Made by a program: the position numbers and the translations under genes. Source: an uncultured bacterium (lineage in GTDB: Bacteria; Verrucomicrobiota; Lentisphaeria; Victivallales; UBA1829). Taken from it: a stretch of 64,000 nt of DNA. How positions within the stretch are numbered: position 1 is the first letter of the stretch; every line of letters begins with the position of its first letter. The notes under the pieces are model-generated. The model searched no databases. It was given only the letters and a program-made list of their open reading frames with translations, and was not told the origin of the DNA. The stretch spans positions 1 to 64,000 of the forward strand of contig CADCMR010000016.1 of assembly GCA_902802585.1 (NCBI GenBank). The letters run 5' to 3'. Shown piece by piece: positions 47,320 through 60,204 of the stretch.

Positions 47320-50300
47320 CCGACCACACCGAGCGAGTCGCTTGCCCAGGCGATGTCGTCCGTGCCGTCGCCGTTGAAGTCGCCGACGCCGGCGAGCGTC
47401 CAGGTGGAACGGTCGACCGCGCTGAGGATAGACCACGAGGAGAGGTAGCCATCGGAGACACCCCAGATGCCGACCACGCCTTCGCCGTTGATCATGGCGA
47501 TATCGTGCGAGCCGTTGCCGTCGAAGTCGCCGGAGCAGAGGAAATCCCACTCGTTCGGGTTCGCGACGCTGACCATGCGCCAGTCGACCGGATCGTCCAT
47601 GATCCAGGTGCAATAGGCGTTGTAGACAAGGTCGCCTTCGCCAGTGAAGGTATTGCGCCAGAGCATGTCGCACTTGCCGTCGGCGTTGAAGTCGCCCGTG
47701 GAGACGCATTCCCATTCCGCGGAGTAGCCGTTGATGAGCGTCCACGTGACGCCGCTTTCCCAATAGCCGAGCAACCCGACCGTGTCGGACGCGCCGACCG
47801 GGTTCGCGATCAGCACGTCATCGGAGCCGTTGCCGTTGAAGTCGCCGACGCCGAGGATCTCCCAGCCCGGATTTCTGTAGTTCAGCACCTGCGGGACGAA
47901 CGTGCCGTTCTCCTGCGTCATATCGGCGACCACATAATTCTCGAAGTTCACGCGCAGGAAGTCGTCGCGTCCGTCGGCGTTGAAGTCGCCGACGCCTTCG
48001 ATGAACCAGCTCGGATCGACCGGGAGGTCCTGCATGGCTGCGCCCGAGACATAGATGTGGACCAAGTCGTTTCCGGTGTTCACATCCACCATCTCCCTGG
48101 CGAGGTACGACTGCGCGTCGCCCATGTAGCATCCGGGGAAGTATCCGACGGTGTGGTAAACGGGCGTCGGCCCGGGTTCCGGTCCGGGTCCGTTCAATGT
48201 GACGGAAAGCGTGCCGCCGGTCAGCGACAGGGTATATTCCGTTTCGTTCACGAGCAGGGACTGGTCGAGCGAGAGCGTGCCGAATGGTGTGCCGACTTCG
48301 TTGATGACCGAGATCACGCCATTGAAATTGTCCGCGCCATCCGCGAGGTTGTAGGTGCCGGACGTCAGCCACTGGCCGGTCGTGAGCGTGTAGGTCGGCG
48401 CACCCTGGATGAGATCGAGCCCGCTGACCTGCACGGGGTTGCCCGGGTCGAGTCCGATGATGTTGAAACTGATGATTGCGCCTTCATCCGCGCTGACGAT
48501 CGCGCCTTCCGCCAGCGACAGCCCTGCGGCGACCTTGCCGCCGGAGGAGATGGTCATGCTGCCGCCGGAGAAGACTGTGACGCTGTTCGCCACGCCGTCG
48601 AAGGAGACATCGAGCCAGCCGCCGGAGTTGACTGTGGTGTAGTTCGCCTTGCCGGAGGAGACTATGAGCTTTCCGCCGGAGACCGTGATGTGGCTCGCCT
48701 TGCCGTAGGAGGTGATTATGAACTGTCCGCCGGCGACCGTGGTGCTGCTTGCCACGCCGCCGTCGGCGGCGACTTCGAACCTGCCGCCGGAGGAGACCGT
48801 GGTGTTGCTCGCCACGCCGAAGGAGGAGACGGTCATTCTGCCGCCGGAGGAGACAGTGGTGTTATACCCCGCGCCGCCGGAGGAGACAATGAGAACGCCG
48901 CCGGAGTTGACCGTGGTGAGGTTTGCCAGGCCGCCGTAGGAGGCTATGAGATAGCCGCTGTAGTTGAGCGTGGTGCGGTTTGCCGTGCCGCCGGAGAAGA
49001 TTGTGGCGCTGCCGCCGGAGTTGACTGTGGTGCTGTTCGCCGTGCCGCCGGAATTGAGCATGGAGCCATAGGAATTGATCGTGACGTTGCTCGCCACGCC
49101 GTCGGTAAGGCGGATGGTGCACAAGTATTTGACCGTGGCGCTGTTCACATCGCCGCCGGAGGAGACAATGCAGCTGCCGCAGGAATTGAGTTCGACGATA
49201 CGCGCCGAGCCGCCGGAGAAGACTGTGATGTTGCCGTAGGTATTGACTGTGGTGCTGACCGCCATACCACCGGAGGACACGTTCACGTTGCCACCGGAGT
49301 TGACCGTGGTTCTGTTCGCCGTGCCGCCGGAGTTGACCGTGATACTGCCGCCGGAATTGACCGTTGCGCTGGTTATCATTGCACCGCCGGAGTTTTTGAG
49401 CCAGCCGCCGGAATAGATTGTGACGTTGCTCGCCGCGCCGTCGGAGTGGATATCAAGAACGCCGCCGGAATTGACCGTTGTGCTGTTCGCCGTGCCGCCG
49501 GAGACTTTGAGCCAGCCGCCGGAGTTGATCGTGGCGTTGCTCGCCACGCCGTTGAACTCGACATCAAGAACGCCGGCGGAATTGACCGTTGTGCTGTTCG
49601 CCGTGCCGCCGGAGGAGACAAAAAGGAAGCTTTCGCTGAGCGTGGTGTAGTACGTCGCGCCGCCGGAGGAGACATAGAGAGCGCCGGCGTCGACGGCCGT
49701 GGTATAGTTCGCCACGCCGCCGTTGGAGAGATAGATTTTGCCGCCGGAGAAGACCGTGGCGCTGTTCAGCGTTGCGCCGGAGGACACGCTCACGTCGCCG
49801 CCGGAGACATAGACGATGTTCGCACTCGCGCGATCCATGTCCAGGAAGCCGCCTTTGTAGACCGTGGCGTTGCTTGCCGTTGCGCCGGATGAGAGGTACG
49901 CTTTGCCGTCGGAATTGACCGTGGTATAGGTCGCACTGCCTTTGACAAAGAGCCAGCCCCCGGACTGGACGTTGGTGATATACGCCGATGCGAGGGAGGA
50001 CACGATTGCGGAGCCGCCGGAGTTGACCGAGGTGTAGTTCGCCGAGCCGCCGGAGTAGATGAGGAGAATACCGCCGGAGTTGACCCTGACGTTGGACGCC
50101 ACGCACCCGGAAATGACATGGAAAGCACCGCCGTTGTTGACCGAGGTATAGTTCGTTATGCATCCGGAGCGGACATTGAGGATACCGCCGGAGTTGACCG
50201 TTGTGCTGTTCGCGACGCCGCCGGAAATGACATTGAATGTCCCGCTATTGTTGACTGTGGTGTAGTACGCCGTGGCGCCGGCGGAGACGGACATGATGCC

Positions 50301-51035
50301 GCCGGAGTTGACCGTGGCGCCGTTCGCCGAGCCGCCGGAGGAAAGAAGGAGATAGCCGCCATTGTTGACCGTGGCGCTGCTCACTATGCCGTCGGGAGAG
50401 ACATAAATAATGCCGCCGGAGTTGACCGTGGTGCTGTTCGCCGTGCCGCCGGAGGAGAGAAAAAGGTAGCTTTTGTTGAGCGTGGTGTAGTACGTCACGC
50501 CGCCGGAGGAGACATAGAGAGCGCCGTCGTCGACGGCCGTTGTATAGTTCGCCACGCCGCCGTTTCTGACCCAGAGGTCGCCATCGGAGAGCGTGGTGTA
50601 GTTTGCCGTCCCACCGGAGGAGACATAGAGAGCGCCGGCGTTGTTGACCGTGGTGCTGTTCGCCACGCCGCCGTTTCTGACCCAGAGGTCGCCGCCGGAA
50701 TTGATCGTGGTGCGGACCGCCGAGCCGCCGGAGGAGACATACATTTCTCCAAAGTAGTTGACCGTGGTGCTGTTCGCCGTGCCGCCGGAGTAGACTACGA
50801 GACTGCCGCCGGATTTGACCGTGGTTTCGTACGCCCTGCCGCCGCTGTAGAGTATAAGGTAGCCGGAGTAGTTGGCCGTGGTGCTGTTCGCTATGCCGCC
50901 GAAGGAGACGTAGAGCACACCTTCGGAGTTGAGCGTGGTACGAAGCGCCGTGCCGCCGGAGGAGACGTACATGGAATCGTTGCTCAGGGTTTTTCCGGTG
51001 CTCGTCACACCGCTTTTGACATCGTATCTTGCCAT
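47259..51035 (-). CDS. Giant AIDA-type repeat protein with FG-GAP-like C-terminus
   Basis: The 1258-residue protein starts MARYDVKSGVTS and consists of roughly forty 18-20-residue beta-helix repeats (STTVNSGGxLxVSSGGxA pattern) to about residue 870. One linker domain follows (YTLTTGQWLTSGTYNLADGA...), then five FG-GAP-like units with calcium-binding-type loops (DFNADGRDD, DFNGNGSDD, DFNADGKCD, DFDGNGSHD, DFNGDGTDD). It ends in NIATVG. No signal peptide and no autotransporter barrel are present, so the export route is unclear. The DNA is highly repetitive. It is paralogous to the next gene and its 3' end overlaps the epimerase tail. Confidence 0.85.
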   Translation of the reverse strand: MARYDVKSGVTSTGKTLSNDSMYVSSGGTALRTTLNSEGVLYVSFGGIANSTTANYSGYLILYSGGRAYETTVKSGGSLVVYSGGTANSTTVNYFGEMYVSSGGSAVRTTINSGGDLWVRNGGVANSTTVNNAGALYVSSGGTANYTTLSDGDLWVRNGGVANYTTAVDDGALYVSSGGVTYYTTLNKSYLFLSSGGTANSTTVNSGGIIYVSPDGIVSSATVNNGGYLLLSSGGSANGATVNSGGIMSVSAGATAYYTTVNNSGTFNVISGGVANSTTVNSGGILNVRSGCITNYTSVNNGGAFHVISGCVASNVRVNSGGILLIYSGGSANYTSVNSGGSAIVSSLASAYITNVQSGGWLFVKGSATYTTVNSDGKAYLSSGATASNATVYKGGFLDMDRASANIVYVSGGDVSVSSGATLNSATVFSGGKIYLSNGGVANYTTAVDAGALYVSSGGATYYTTLSESFLFVSSGGTANSTTVNSAGVLDVEFNGVASNATINSGGWLKVSGGTANSTTVNSGGVLDIHSDGAASNVTIYSGGWLKNSGGAMITSATVNSGGSITVNSGGTANRTTVNSGGNVNVSSGGMAVSTTVNTYGNITVFSGGSARIVELNSCGSCIVSSGGDVNSATVKYLCTIRLTDGVASNVTINSYGSMLNSGGTANSTTVNSGGSATIFSGGTANRTTLNYSGYLIASYGGLANLTTVNSGGVLIVSSGGAGYNTTVSSGGRMTVSSFGVASNTTVSSGGRFEVAADGGVASSTTVAGGQFIITSYGKASHITVSGGKLIVSSGKANYTTVNSGGWLDVSFDGVANSVTVFSGGSMTISSGGKVAAGLSLAEGAIVSADEGAIISFNIIGLDPGNPVQVSGLDLIQGAPTYTLTTGQWLTSGTYNLADGADNFNGVISVINEVGTPFGTLSLDQSLLVNETEYTLSLTGGTLSVTLNGPGPEPGPTPVYHTVGYFPGCYMGDAQSYLAREMVDVNTGNDLVHIYVSGAAMQDLPVDPSWFIEGVGDFNADGRDDFLRVNFENYVVADMTQENGTFVPQVLNYRNPGWEILGVGDFNGNGSDDVLIANPVGASDTVGLLGYWESGVTWTLINGYSAEWECVSTGDFNADGKCDMLWRNTFTGEGDLVYNAYCTWIMDDPVDWRMVSVANPNEWDFLCSGDFDGNGSHDIAMINGEGVVGIWGVSDGYLSSWSILSAVDRSTWTLAGVGDFNGDGTDDIAWASDSLGVVGYWQINDKQLTTWTNIATVG

Positions 51036-51153
51036 TGGGAACAGCCTTTCCTGGTTGCGTTATCAATTTATATTATCAATAATTTATAACGCATTCTCTA
51101 TATTTCAAGTTGTTTTTCTAAAAAAACAAGTCGTTTCTTAAAAAAAGCAACTG

Positions 51154-51366
51154 CCGGTTTTCGGACCGCCGCGCCCCGGCGACATCCGGCACAGCAACGC
51201 CGACATCGGCAGGGCAAGGGAACTGCTCGGGTACGATCCCGAATGGAGTTTTGAACGCGGAATCCGCGCCGCGATCGCCTGGTACAGGTTCCACGTAGTC
51301 TGTGCCGGGAGGGCAAGCCCTCCACGTGGGCAGTGCGCGGCTAACGCTCGCGCACGAAGAGGTTGA
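51154..51366 (+). pseudogene. Duplicated 3' fragment of the epimerase gene
   Basis: This stretch matches about 46976-47172 with only a few substitutions and small indels: shared landmarks are the FGPPRPGDIRHSNADIGRARE and YDPEWSFERGIRAAIAWYR coding blocks. It has no start codon or upstream half. The frame ends at a TGA (51364-51366). It shows that a segment ending in the epimerase was duplicated. Confidence 0.9.
51308..51355 (+). repeat. Two-hairpin repeat, copy B
   Basis: GGAGGG/CCCTCC (loop CAAG), spacer with ACGTGGG, then GTGCGCG/CGCGCAC with a nine-base loop. Both stems are perfect. Confidence 0.7.
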
Positions 51367-51412
51367 CCATGATCGAGGTCAGCCCGGCACAGGACCTGTC
51401 TTTTTTCCCGGC

Positions 51413-54400
51413 TTACCCGACCGTCGCGATGTTTGTCCAGGTGGTGAGCTCCTTGTTGTTGATTTGCCAGTAGCCGGCGAGTCCGGTGTCGCAGTTGCAC
51501 CAGGCGATGTCGTCCGTGCCGTCGGCGTTGAAGTCGCCGACGCCCGCGAGTTTCCATTCGGCGGTGTTCACGGCACTGAGGATCGACCACGAGCTGAGGT
51601 AGCCGTCGTTCACGCCCCAGATGCCTACGACGCCCACGTCGTTGATCATCGCGATGTCGTGCGAGCCGTTTCCATCGAAGTCGCCGGAGCACAGGAAATC
51701 CCACTCGGACGGATTCGCGACGCTGACCATGCGCCAGTCGACCTCGTTCTCCACGATCCATGTGCAGTATGCATTGTAGGTGAGGCCGTCTTCTTCGCTG
51801 ACGAATTGATTCCGCCAGAGCATGTCGCATTTCCCGTCCGCGTTGAAGTCGCCGGTGGAGACGCATTCCCATTCGGCGGAATACCCGTTGATGAGCGTCC
51901 AGGTCACGCCGCTTTCCCAATACCCGAGCAGACCGATGGTTTCCGAAGCGCCGGTCGGGTTGGCGATCAGCACGTCGGATGTGCCGTTGCCGTTGAAGTC
52001 GCCCGTGCCGAGGATATCCCAGCCCGCGTTCTTCAGATTCAGCACCTGCGGCGTGAATGTCCCGTTTCCATTCGACAGTTCGCCAACCACATAGCCTTCG
52101 CCGTTGACGCGCAGGAAATCGTCGATGTGGTTGCCGTCGAAGTCGCCGGTGCCGACGACGTTCCAGCCGGGATCCAGCGTGACGCCGAGCCCCCACGGTT
52201 CGCCGTTCTGGTAGATCGTAACCATACTGCCGGACTGCACCGCCAGCGTGTCGAAGAGGTCACCGTTGAAGTCGCCCGTGTAGAAACTTCTTTCCGCGAC
52301 CGGCTCCGGAACCGCCGCACTGACCGTGACGAAGAGGACATCCTCGCCGTCCAGGTTCAGGGTGTAGCCGGTATCGCCGATGTTCACAGTCTGTCCGACG
52401 GAAAGCGTGCCGAGCGCCTCGCCGGTTGAACTACTCTTCACCGTAATCGTCTTGTTGAATCCCGCCGCGCCGCCCGCCAAGTTGTAAGTGCCGTTCGCTT
52501 GCGTAGTGGAGACCGTAAGCGTATAGGTCGGCGTGCCAAGCAGGATTGAGAGGTCGTTCACGAGGGCGACTGAACCCGCCGAGGTCTGTGCGAGGTCGAA
52601 ATCAAGGATTGAGCCGACGAACGGGATGACTTCCGCGCCGCTCTCGAACGTCATCCGTCCGGTGAGCATGGCTCCGCTGTAGATCAGGAGACTGCCACCG
52701 GAATTGACAATGGCCCCATTGATCACACCGCTGGAGACATCGGCCGTGCCGCCTGCATTGATTGTGGCATTGGTGGCGGTACCGCCGGAATAAATGTAGA
52801 GATGTCCGCCCTTGTTGACGGTCGTATCGGCTGCCATGCCGCTGTTGAAAACCTCGAAGTGGCCACCGGAATTGATGGTCGTGTCGCTCGCCGCACCCTT
52901 GTAATCCAGGATCAGGACGCCGTCCTGATTGATCGTGGTCAAATTCGCGATTCCCCCGGCGGACACATTGACCAGGGCGGACTGGATTTCGGTTTCGTAC
53001 GCCGCGCCTCCGGAACGGATGTTCAGGCGTCCTCCATAGAGGATGGTCTTGTCTGCTTCGCCGCCGTTGGATACATTCATGGAGCCTCCGGCGTTGAGCG
53101 TCGTGTTACCTGCCGTTCCGCCGGAGAGGACGTTGAGGATGCCGCCGGAATTGATGTTGACATACAATGCGGTCATGCCGGATGTGAGGTCGAACGCGCT
53201 GGTCAGGTCTCCGCTCAAATCGGCTTCGTCGCTTCTCCCGATCGTGAGGGTCAGGAGCCCGTCGGAGTTCAGGTTCAGGACGTAGCTCTTGCCGTCGATG
53301 ACCTCCCATGCACCGACCTTGAGCGTGCCGAGCTCGGCATTGAAAACGTTCTTGACTGTGACGGTCTTTTTGAATCCCGCCGCGCCCTCGGCCAGTTTGT
53401 AGACGCCTCTCGCGTCGTTTCCCCGGATTGTGAGCGAATAGGCGAAAGACTTGTCCAGAACGAACGACAGGTCGTTCACAAGCGCCTCCTCGTCCGGGGA
53501 CACATATTCCAGGGAGAAATCCAGGATCCCGGTGTTTGTCCCATAAATGAAGTAATCATCCACCAGCGCTCCGGATTCGAATCTGATTTTTCCCCGGACA
53601 GTCCCGCTGTCCGCCGCGATCCAGAGCTTGCCGCCGGAACTGACGGTCAGACCGTCCAGAACGGCGCCTTCTCCGTCCAGCAGGAGTTGACCTTTCCCCT
53701 CAATCACGGTATAATGCGCCGTGCCGCCAGCTTCGACGATGAAAGTTCCCGCGGAACCGACAACGGTGTTGTTCGCCTTGCCGCCGGGAAAAAGCTGGAA
53801 CTCGCCGAAATCATTGACCTTGATCGAGTTCCCGCTGCCGCCGGAGGAAATCCTTACGCTGCCGCCGGAAAAGACCTCGGTGTGCGTCTCAAAGCCCTGA
53901 TCGAAGACAACCACGATGCCGCCGGCGTTGACGGTGATCAAGCCCGCCGTGCCGCCGGAGGATACCTGGAGGCTGCCGCCGGAATTCACGGCGGTCTGGC
54001 TCGCCACGCCCCCGGTGAGGATGATGAGATTGCCGGAATCGTTGACGTTGACCTCGACCGCGGAAGAGCCTGAGGAAATGTATTTCGTTTCGGTCAGGTC
54101 TCCGGTGAAGATCGTGTTGTCGGCGACACCTTCGAGCGTGACGGAGAGAACCCCTTCGTCGGACAGGTTCAGCGTGTATTTCTGGCCGCGGACGTCCAGC
54201 TCTTCGCCGCCGACCGTGAGCGTGCCGAACGTGGTTCCCCTGGCGTCCTTCACGGTGATGGTCTTGTTGAATCCCGCCGCGCCGCCGGCGAGCGTGTACG
54301 TCCCCGCCCCCAGGGACAGGTCCATCGTGATGGTGAAGGAGGGCGATCCCTTGACCAGAGAGAGGTCGTTCACCCGCGGCGTTGCCTGCCCGTAGAGCCA

Positions 54401-56287
54401 TGTAAGATCGAAATCGACGATGCCGCCCGACGACACCGTGACATCGGCGCCGTTGTCCAGCGAAATCATGCCGGTGATCTTTCCGCCGGACCGCACGCTC
54501 AGCCTGCCGCCGGAGAGTACAGCCGCCCCGTTTTGCACACCGCCGGAACTGACGATCAGACGGCCGCCCGGGTTCACTGTGGCGGATTCCCCGCTGGCGC
54601 CGTCCAGGAACAATGCTCCGCCCTGGCTGCCGGACCCGTCCCGCGCACCGAACAGGGTGATGTCTGTCACCGATCCGCCGCTGGAGACGTTCAGCTTGCC
54701 GCCGCTGTACACGAAGGCGGAGCGGACCGTGCCGCCGGAGACGTTGGCTGTTCCCTGGTCTTCCACCCAGACGGTTTTCGCAGAGGCTCCGGCGTAGACG
54801 TACAGCCTGCCGCCGCTGGACACGTCGGCATAATTTGCCAGAGCGCCGGAAGAGATGTACGCCATGCCGTTATCGTACAAGGTGGTGCTGTTCGCCGTGC
54901 CACCGGAGGAAACGTACAGCCTGCCGCCGCTGCTGACGAAGTTCCGTTCCGCCGTGCCGCCGCTGTAGACATACATGCTCCCTTCGGCCTCTAAAGTGGT
55001 CATGCTGGCCGTGCCACGGACATACATGCTGCCTGCGAACAGGTCCGTGATCCACGCACGGGCGCCGGCGTCGATGCTCAGAATGCCGACGTTCGTGCTG
55101 GTCCGGTTCGCCGTGCCGCCGGAGGAAACGAACAGACCGCCGCTGTTCGTGAGGTAGGTACTGTCCACCGCGCCGCCGTTTTTAACAAACAATTTACCGT
55201 CTTCGTCGACCGTGGTAATGCTCGCTTCGCCATTGTAGCCGACATTCATTTGGGCGTTGTTGCTCAGGACGTTGTCCTTCGCCAGTGCATTGGAAACAAC
55301 ATACATTTCGCCGCCGTTCACAACAGTCTTGCTTGCCACACTGCCGGAAAGGACTTGAAATAGCGCACCCGAACTTACGATCGTCGAGACCATGTAGCCG
55401 GAGGCATGGCTGCTGTCGTACATGCTGACGGCGCTGCTCATGACGGTTGCCCTTGCGCCGGACGACAGCACCGCACTCTGCACCCCGCCGCCGCTGACCA
55501 GCAGGGTGCCTCCGTCATACACGGTGGGCTTGAACGCATAGCCGCCCTTTTCGACGGTGAGATAGCTTTCTCCTCGGAGCGTGGTGTGGCTCGCCTCGCC
55601 GCCGCTGGAAACAAGCATGGAGCCATTATCCAGGATGGTCTGGGTCGTCGTGCCGCCGTCATAGACGTTGATCGTGCCTTTGCTCGCGTAGTTGGAGACC
55701 GCCCTGCCGAGCACGTTCATGGAGGCACGGCTGAATATGCTGTTGAAAAGCGCATAACCGCCTGTTTCGACGGTCAATGATCCATGGGCGCTATAGTTAT
55801 ATGTTTTGAAAAAAATGCTGTTGTGGACGGCCGTGCCGCCGCTGGAGACGTACATGTCGCCGGATGCGACGGTATTGCTCACCACGCCGCCGTCGCATAC
55901 GTACAATCTGCCATTATAAGCGTTGTTGAGATTCGTGTCGTATGCCGTACCGCCGCTGGAAACATACATGTGCCCGCCCGTTATTTGGGTCTCGCTCGCC
56001 ACGCCAGCATTGGTAACATACATTTCGCCGCAACTCAAGTAAGTCCTGATCGCCACGCCGCCTTTGAAGACAGATACTGTTGTAATGTAATTATCCCCGT
56101 CCCAGCCCCAGTCTGTTAAGGAAGTATTGATTGCTTTTCCCCCGGATCCGATCCGCATGGAACCCGTTAGCATAATAGTATCCACAGTCACGCCATTACT
56201 GGCAATATCGATTATGGTGGGATTATCCGTCCTGTATACGGATAAGCCCGAAACGGTTTGGTCTTTTATGAAGTAATAAGACATCAT
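51413..56287 (-). CDS. Giant AIDA-type repeat protein with FG-GAP-like C-terminus, larger paralogue
   Basis: The 1624-residue protein begins MMSYYFIKDQTVSG and has a long beta-helix repeat block (VSSGGTA and STTLYDNG units) to about residue 640. Three copies of a ~110-residue linker (AGTYTLAGGAAGFNKTITVKD ... YTLNLSDEGVLSVTLEG) are interleaved with further repeats. A C-terminal FG-GAP-like block near-identical in plan to the paralogue (DFNGNGTSD, DFNADGKCD, DFDGNGSHD, DFNADGTDD) ends in NIATVG. No signal peptide or barrel is visible. The C-terminal domain is about 80% identical at DNA level to the paralogue by eye, and the repeat parts are more diverged. Probable surface or secreted adhesin-like function. 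Confidence 0.85.
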   Translation of the reverse strand: MMSYYFIKDQTVSGLSVYRTDNPTIIDIASNGVTVDTIMLTGSMRIGSGGKAINTSLTDWGWDGDNYITTVSVFKGGVAIRTYLSCGEMYVTNAGVASETQITGGHMYVSSGGTAYDTNLNNAYNGRLYVCDGGVVSNTVASGDMYVSSGGTAVHNSIFFKTYNYSAHGSLTVETGGYALFNSIFSRASMNVLGRAVSNYASKGTINVYDGGTTTQTILDNGSMLVSSGGEASHTTLRGESYLTVEKGGYAFKPTVYDGGTLLVSGGGVQSAVLSSGARATVMSSAVSMYDSSHASGYMVSTIVSSGALFQVLSGSVASKTVVNGGEMYVVSNALAKDNVLSNNAQMNVGYNGEASITTVDEDGKLFVKNGGAVDSTYLTNSGGLFVSSGGTANRTSTNVGILSIDAGARAWITDLFAGSMYVRGTASMTTLEAEGSMYVYSGGTAERNFVSSGGRLYVSSGGTANSTTLYDNGMAYISSGALANYADVSSGGRLYVYAGASAKTVWVEDQGTANVSGGTVRSAFVYSGGKLNVSSGGSVTDITLFGARDGSGSQGGALFLDGASGESATVNPGGRLIVSSGGVQNGAAVLSGGRLSVRSGGKITGMISLDNGADVTVSSGGIVDFDLTWLYGQATPRVNDLSLVKGSPSFTITMDLSLGAGTYTLAGGAAGFNKTITVKDARGTTFGTLTVGGEELDVRGQKYTLNLSDEGVLSVTLEGVADNTIFTGDLTETKYISSGSSAVEVNVNDSGNLIILTGGVASQTAVNSGGSLQVSSGGTAGLITVNAGGIVVVFDQGFETHTEVFSGGSVRISSGGSGNSIKVNDFGEFQLFPGGKANNTVVGSAGTFIVEAGGTAHYTVIEGKGQLLLDGEGAVLDGLTVSSGGKLWIAADSGTVRGKIRFESGALVDDYFIYGTNTGILDFSLEYVSPDEEALVNDLSFVLDKSFAYSLTIRGNDARGVYKLAEGAAGFKKTVTVKNVFNAELGTLKVGAWEVIDGKSYVLNLNSDGLLTLTIGRSDEADLSGDLTSAFDLTSGMTALYVNINSGGILNVLSGGTAGNTTLNAGGSMNVSNGGEADKTILYGGRLNIRSGGAAYETEIQSALVNVSAGGIANLTTINQDGVLILDYKGAASDTTINSGGHFEVFNSGMAADTTVNKGGHLYIYSGGTATNATINAGGTADVSSGVINGAIVNSGGSLLIYSGAMLTGRMTFESGAEVIPFVGSILDFDLAQTSAGSVALVNDLSILLGTPTYTLTVSTTQANGTYNLAGGAAGFNKTITVKSSSTGEALGTLSVGQTVNIGDTGYTLNLDGEDVLFVTVSAAVPEPVAERSFYTGDFNGDLFDTLAVQSGSMVTIYQNGEPWGLGVTLDPGWNVVGTGDFDGNHIDDFLRVNGEGYVVGELSNGNGTFTPQVLNLKNAGWDILGTGDFNGNGTSDVLIANPTGASETIGLLGYWESGVTWTLINGYSAEWECVSTGDFNADGKCDMLWRNQFVSEEDGLTYNAYCTWIVENEVDWRMVSVANPSEWDFLCSGDFDGNGSHDIAMINDVGVVGIWGVNDGYLSSWSILSAVNTAEWKLAGVGDFNADGTDDIAWCNCDTGLAGYWQINNKELTTWTNIATVG

Positions 56288-56490
56288 TCACCTCAGGGGT
56301 TGATTGTTGTCGTTTTCGATTTCGAGAGAACGTACCGCCGCGCATGGGCGAAACAACAGTCCGCCGGTTTTCGGACGCGTCTATAAACATTTATGCAAAT
56401 ATACCACGGGAAACTGAAATATCAAGTCATTTTCCTGAAATCTTTCAGTATTTATGTCGTTAACGGTGTTTTGTGTGCGGCTCCGCCCGC

Positions 56491-56541
56491 GGAAAGGCAA
56501 GTCCTTTCCACTGTGGGTTGTGCCGTGCTCCGCGACGGCAC
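56491..56541 (+). repeat. Two-hairpin repeat, copy C (diverged)
   Basis: GGAAAGG/CCTTTCC, ten-base spacer with GTGGG, then GTGCCGT/ACGGCAC. Stem bases differ from copies A and B while pairing is kept. Confidence 0.6.
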
Positions 56542-56571
56542 GAGGTGCGCCCTGCCAAATTTCAAGCCATA

Positions 56572-56607
56572 GAAAAGCCCGGCACGTGAACAATCACGTG
56601 TCGGGCT
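56572..56607 (-). terminator. Terminator of the beta-galactosidase gene
   Basis: On the minus strand a 13-bp stem (one G-U pair, AGCCCGACACGTG with its complement) is followed by TTTTC. Confidence 0.75.
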
Positions 56608-56643
56608 GAGTTTCCCTGTTTTCGGGAAATCGGCGTTCAGACT

Positions 56644-60030
<3,387 letters not shown>

Positions 60031-60079
60031 TTATGGTTATTGGAGTTGTTGAGGTGAATCCGAATAATATCCTACCTGA

Positions 60080-60107
60080 AACATAGCAGTGTTTTCGGAA
60101 AAATCAA
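60080..60107 (-). promoter_or_regulatory. Promoter of the beta-galactosidase gene
   Basis: On the minus strand TTGATT (60102-60107), 16 bp, TATGTT (60080-60085). Confidence 0.7.
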
Positions 60108-60204
60108 TCCGGTTTTCCGCCTTTTTTCGCATTTTTCGGCGCGAATCCGCGCTTTCCGCGTGAAAATACGTTCCTTAACCGTGAAAAAAACGAGAAAAAC
60201 GGGC

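Larger units (their letters stand above)
51036..51412. other. Gap between the two giant genes
   Basis: Contains an A/T-rich promoter-like stretch (51060-51140) for the first giant gene, the duplicated epimerase 3' fragment, and hairpin repeat copy B. No intact gene. Confidence 0.7.
56288..56643. other. Gap between the giant gene and the beta-galactosidase
   Basis: Contains a 13-nt match (CCGGTTTTCGGAC at about 56363) to the epimerase, hairpin repeat copy C and the beta-galactosidase terminator. No gene seen. Confidence 0.7.

Noticed and set aside
47500..56200. Long plus-strand frames opposite the giant repeat genes
   Set aside because: They arise from the repeated codon pattern of the minus-strand genes and have no start signals.
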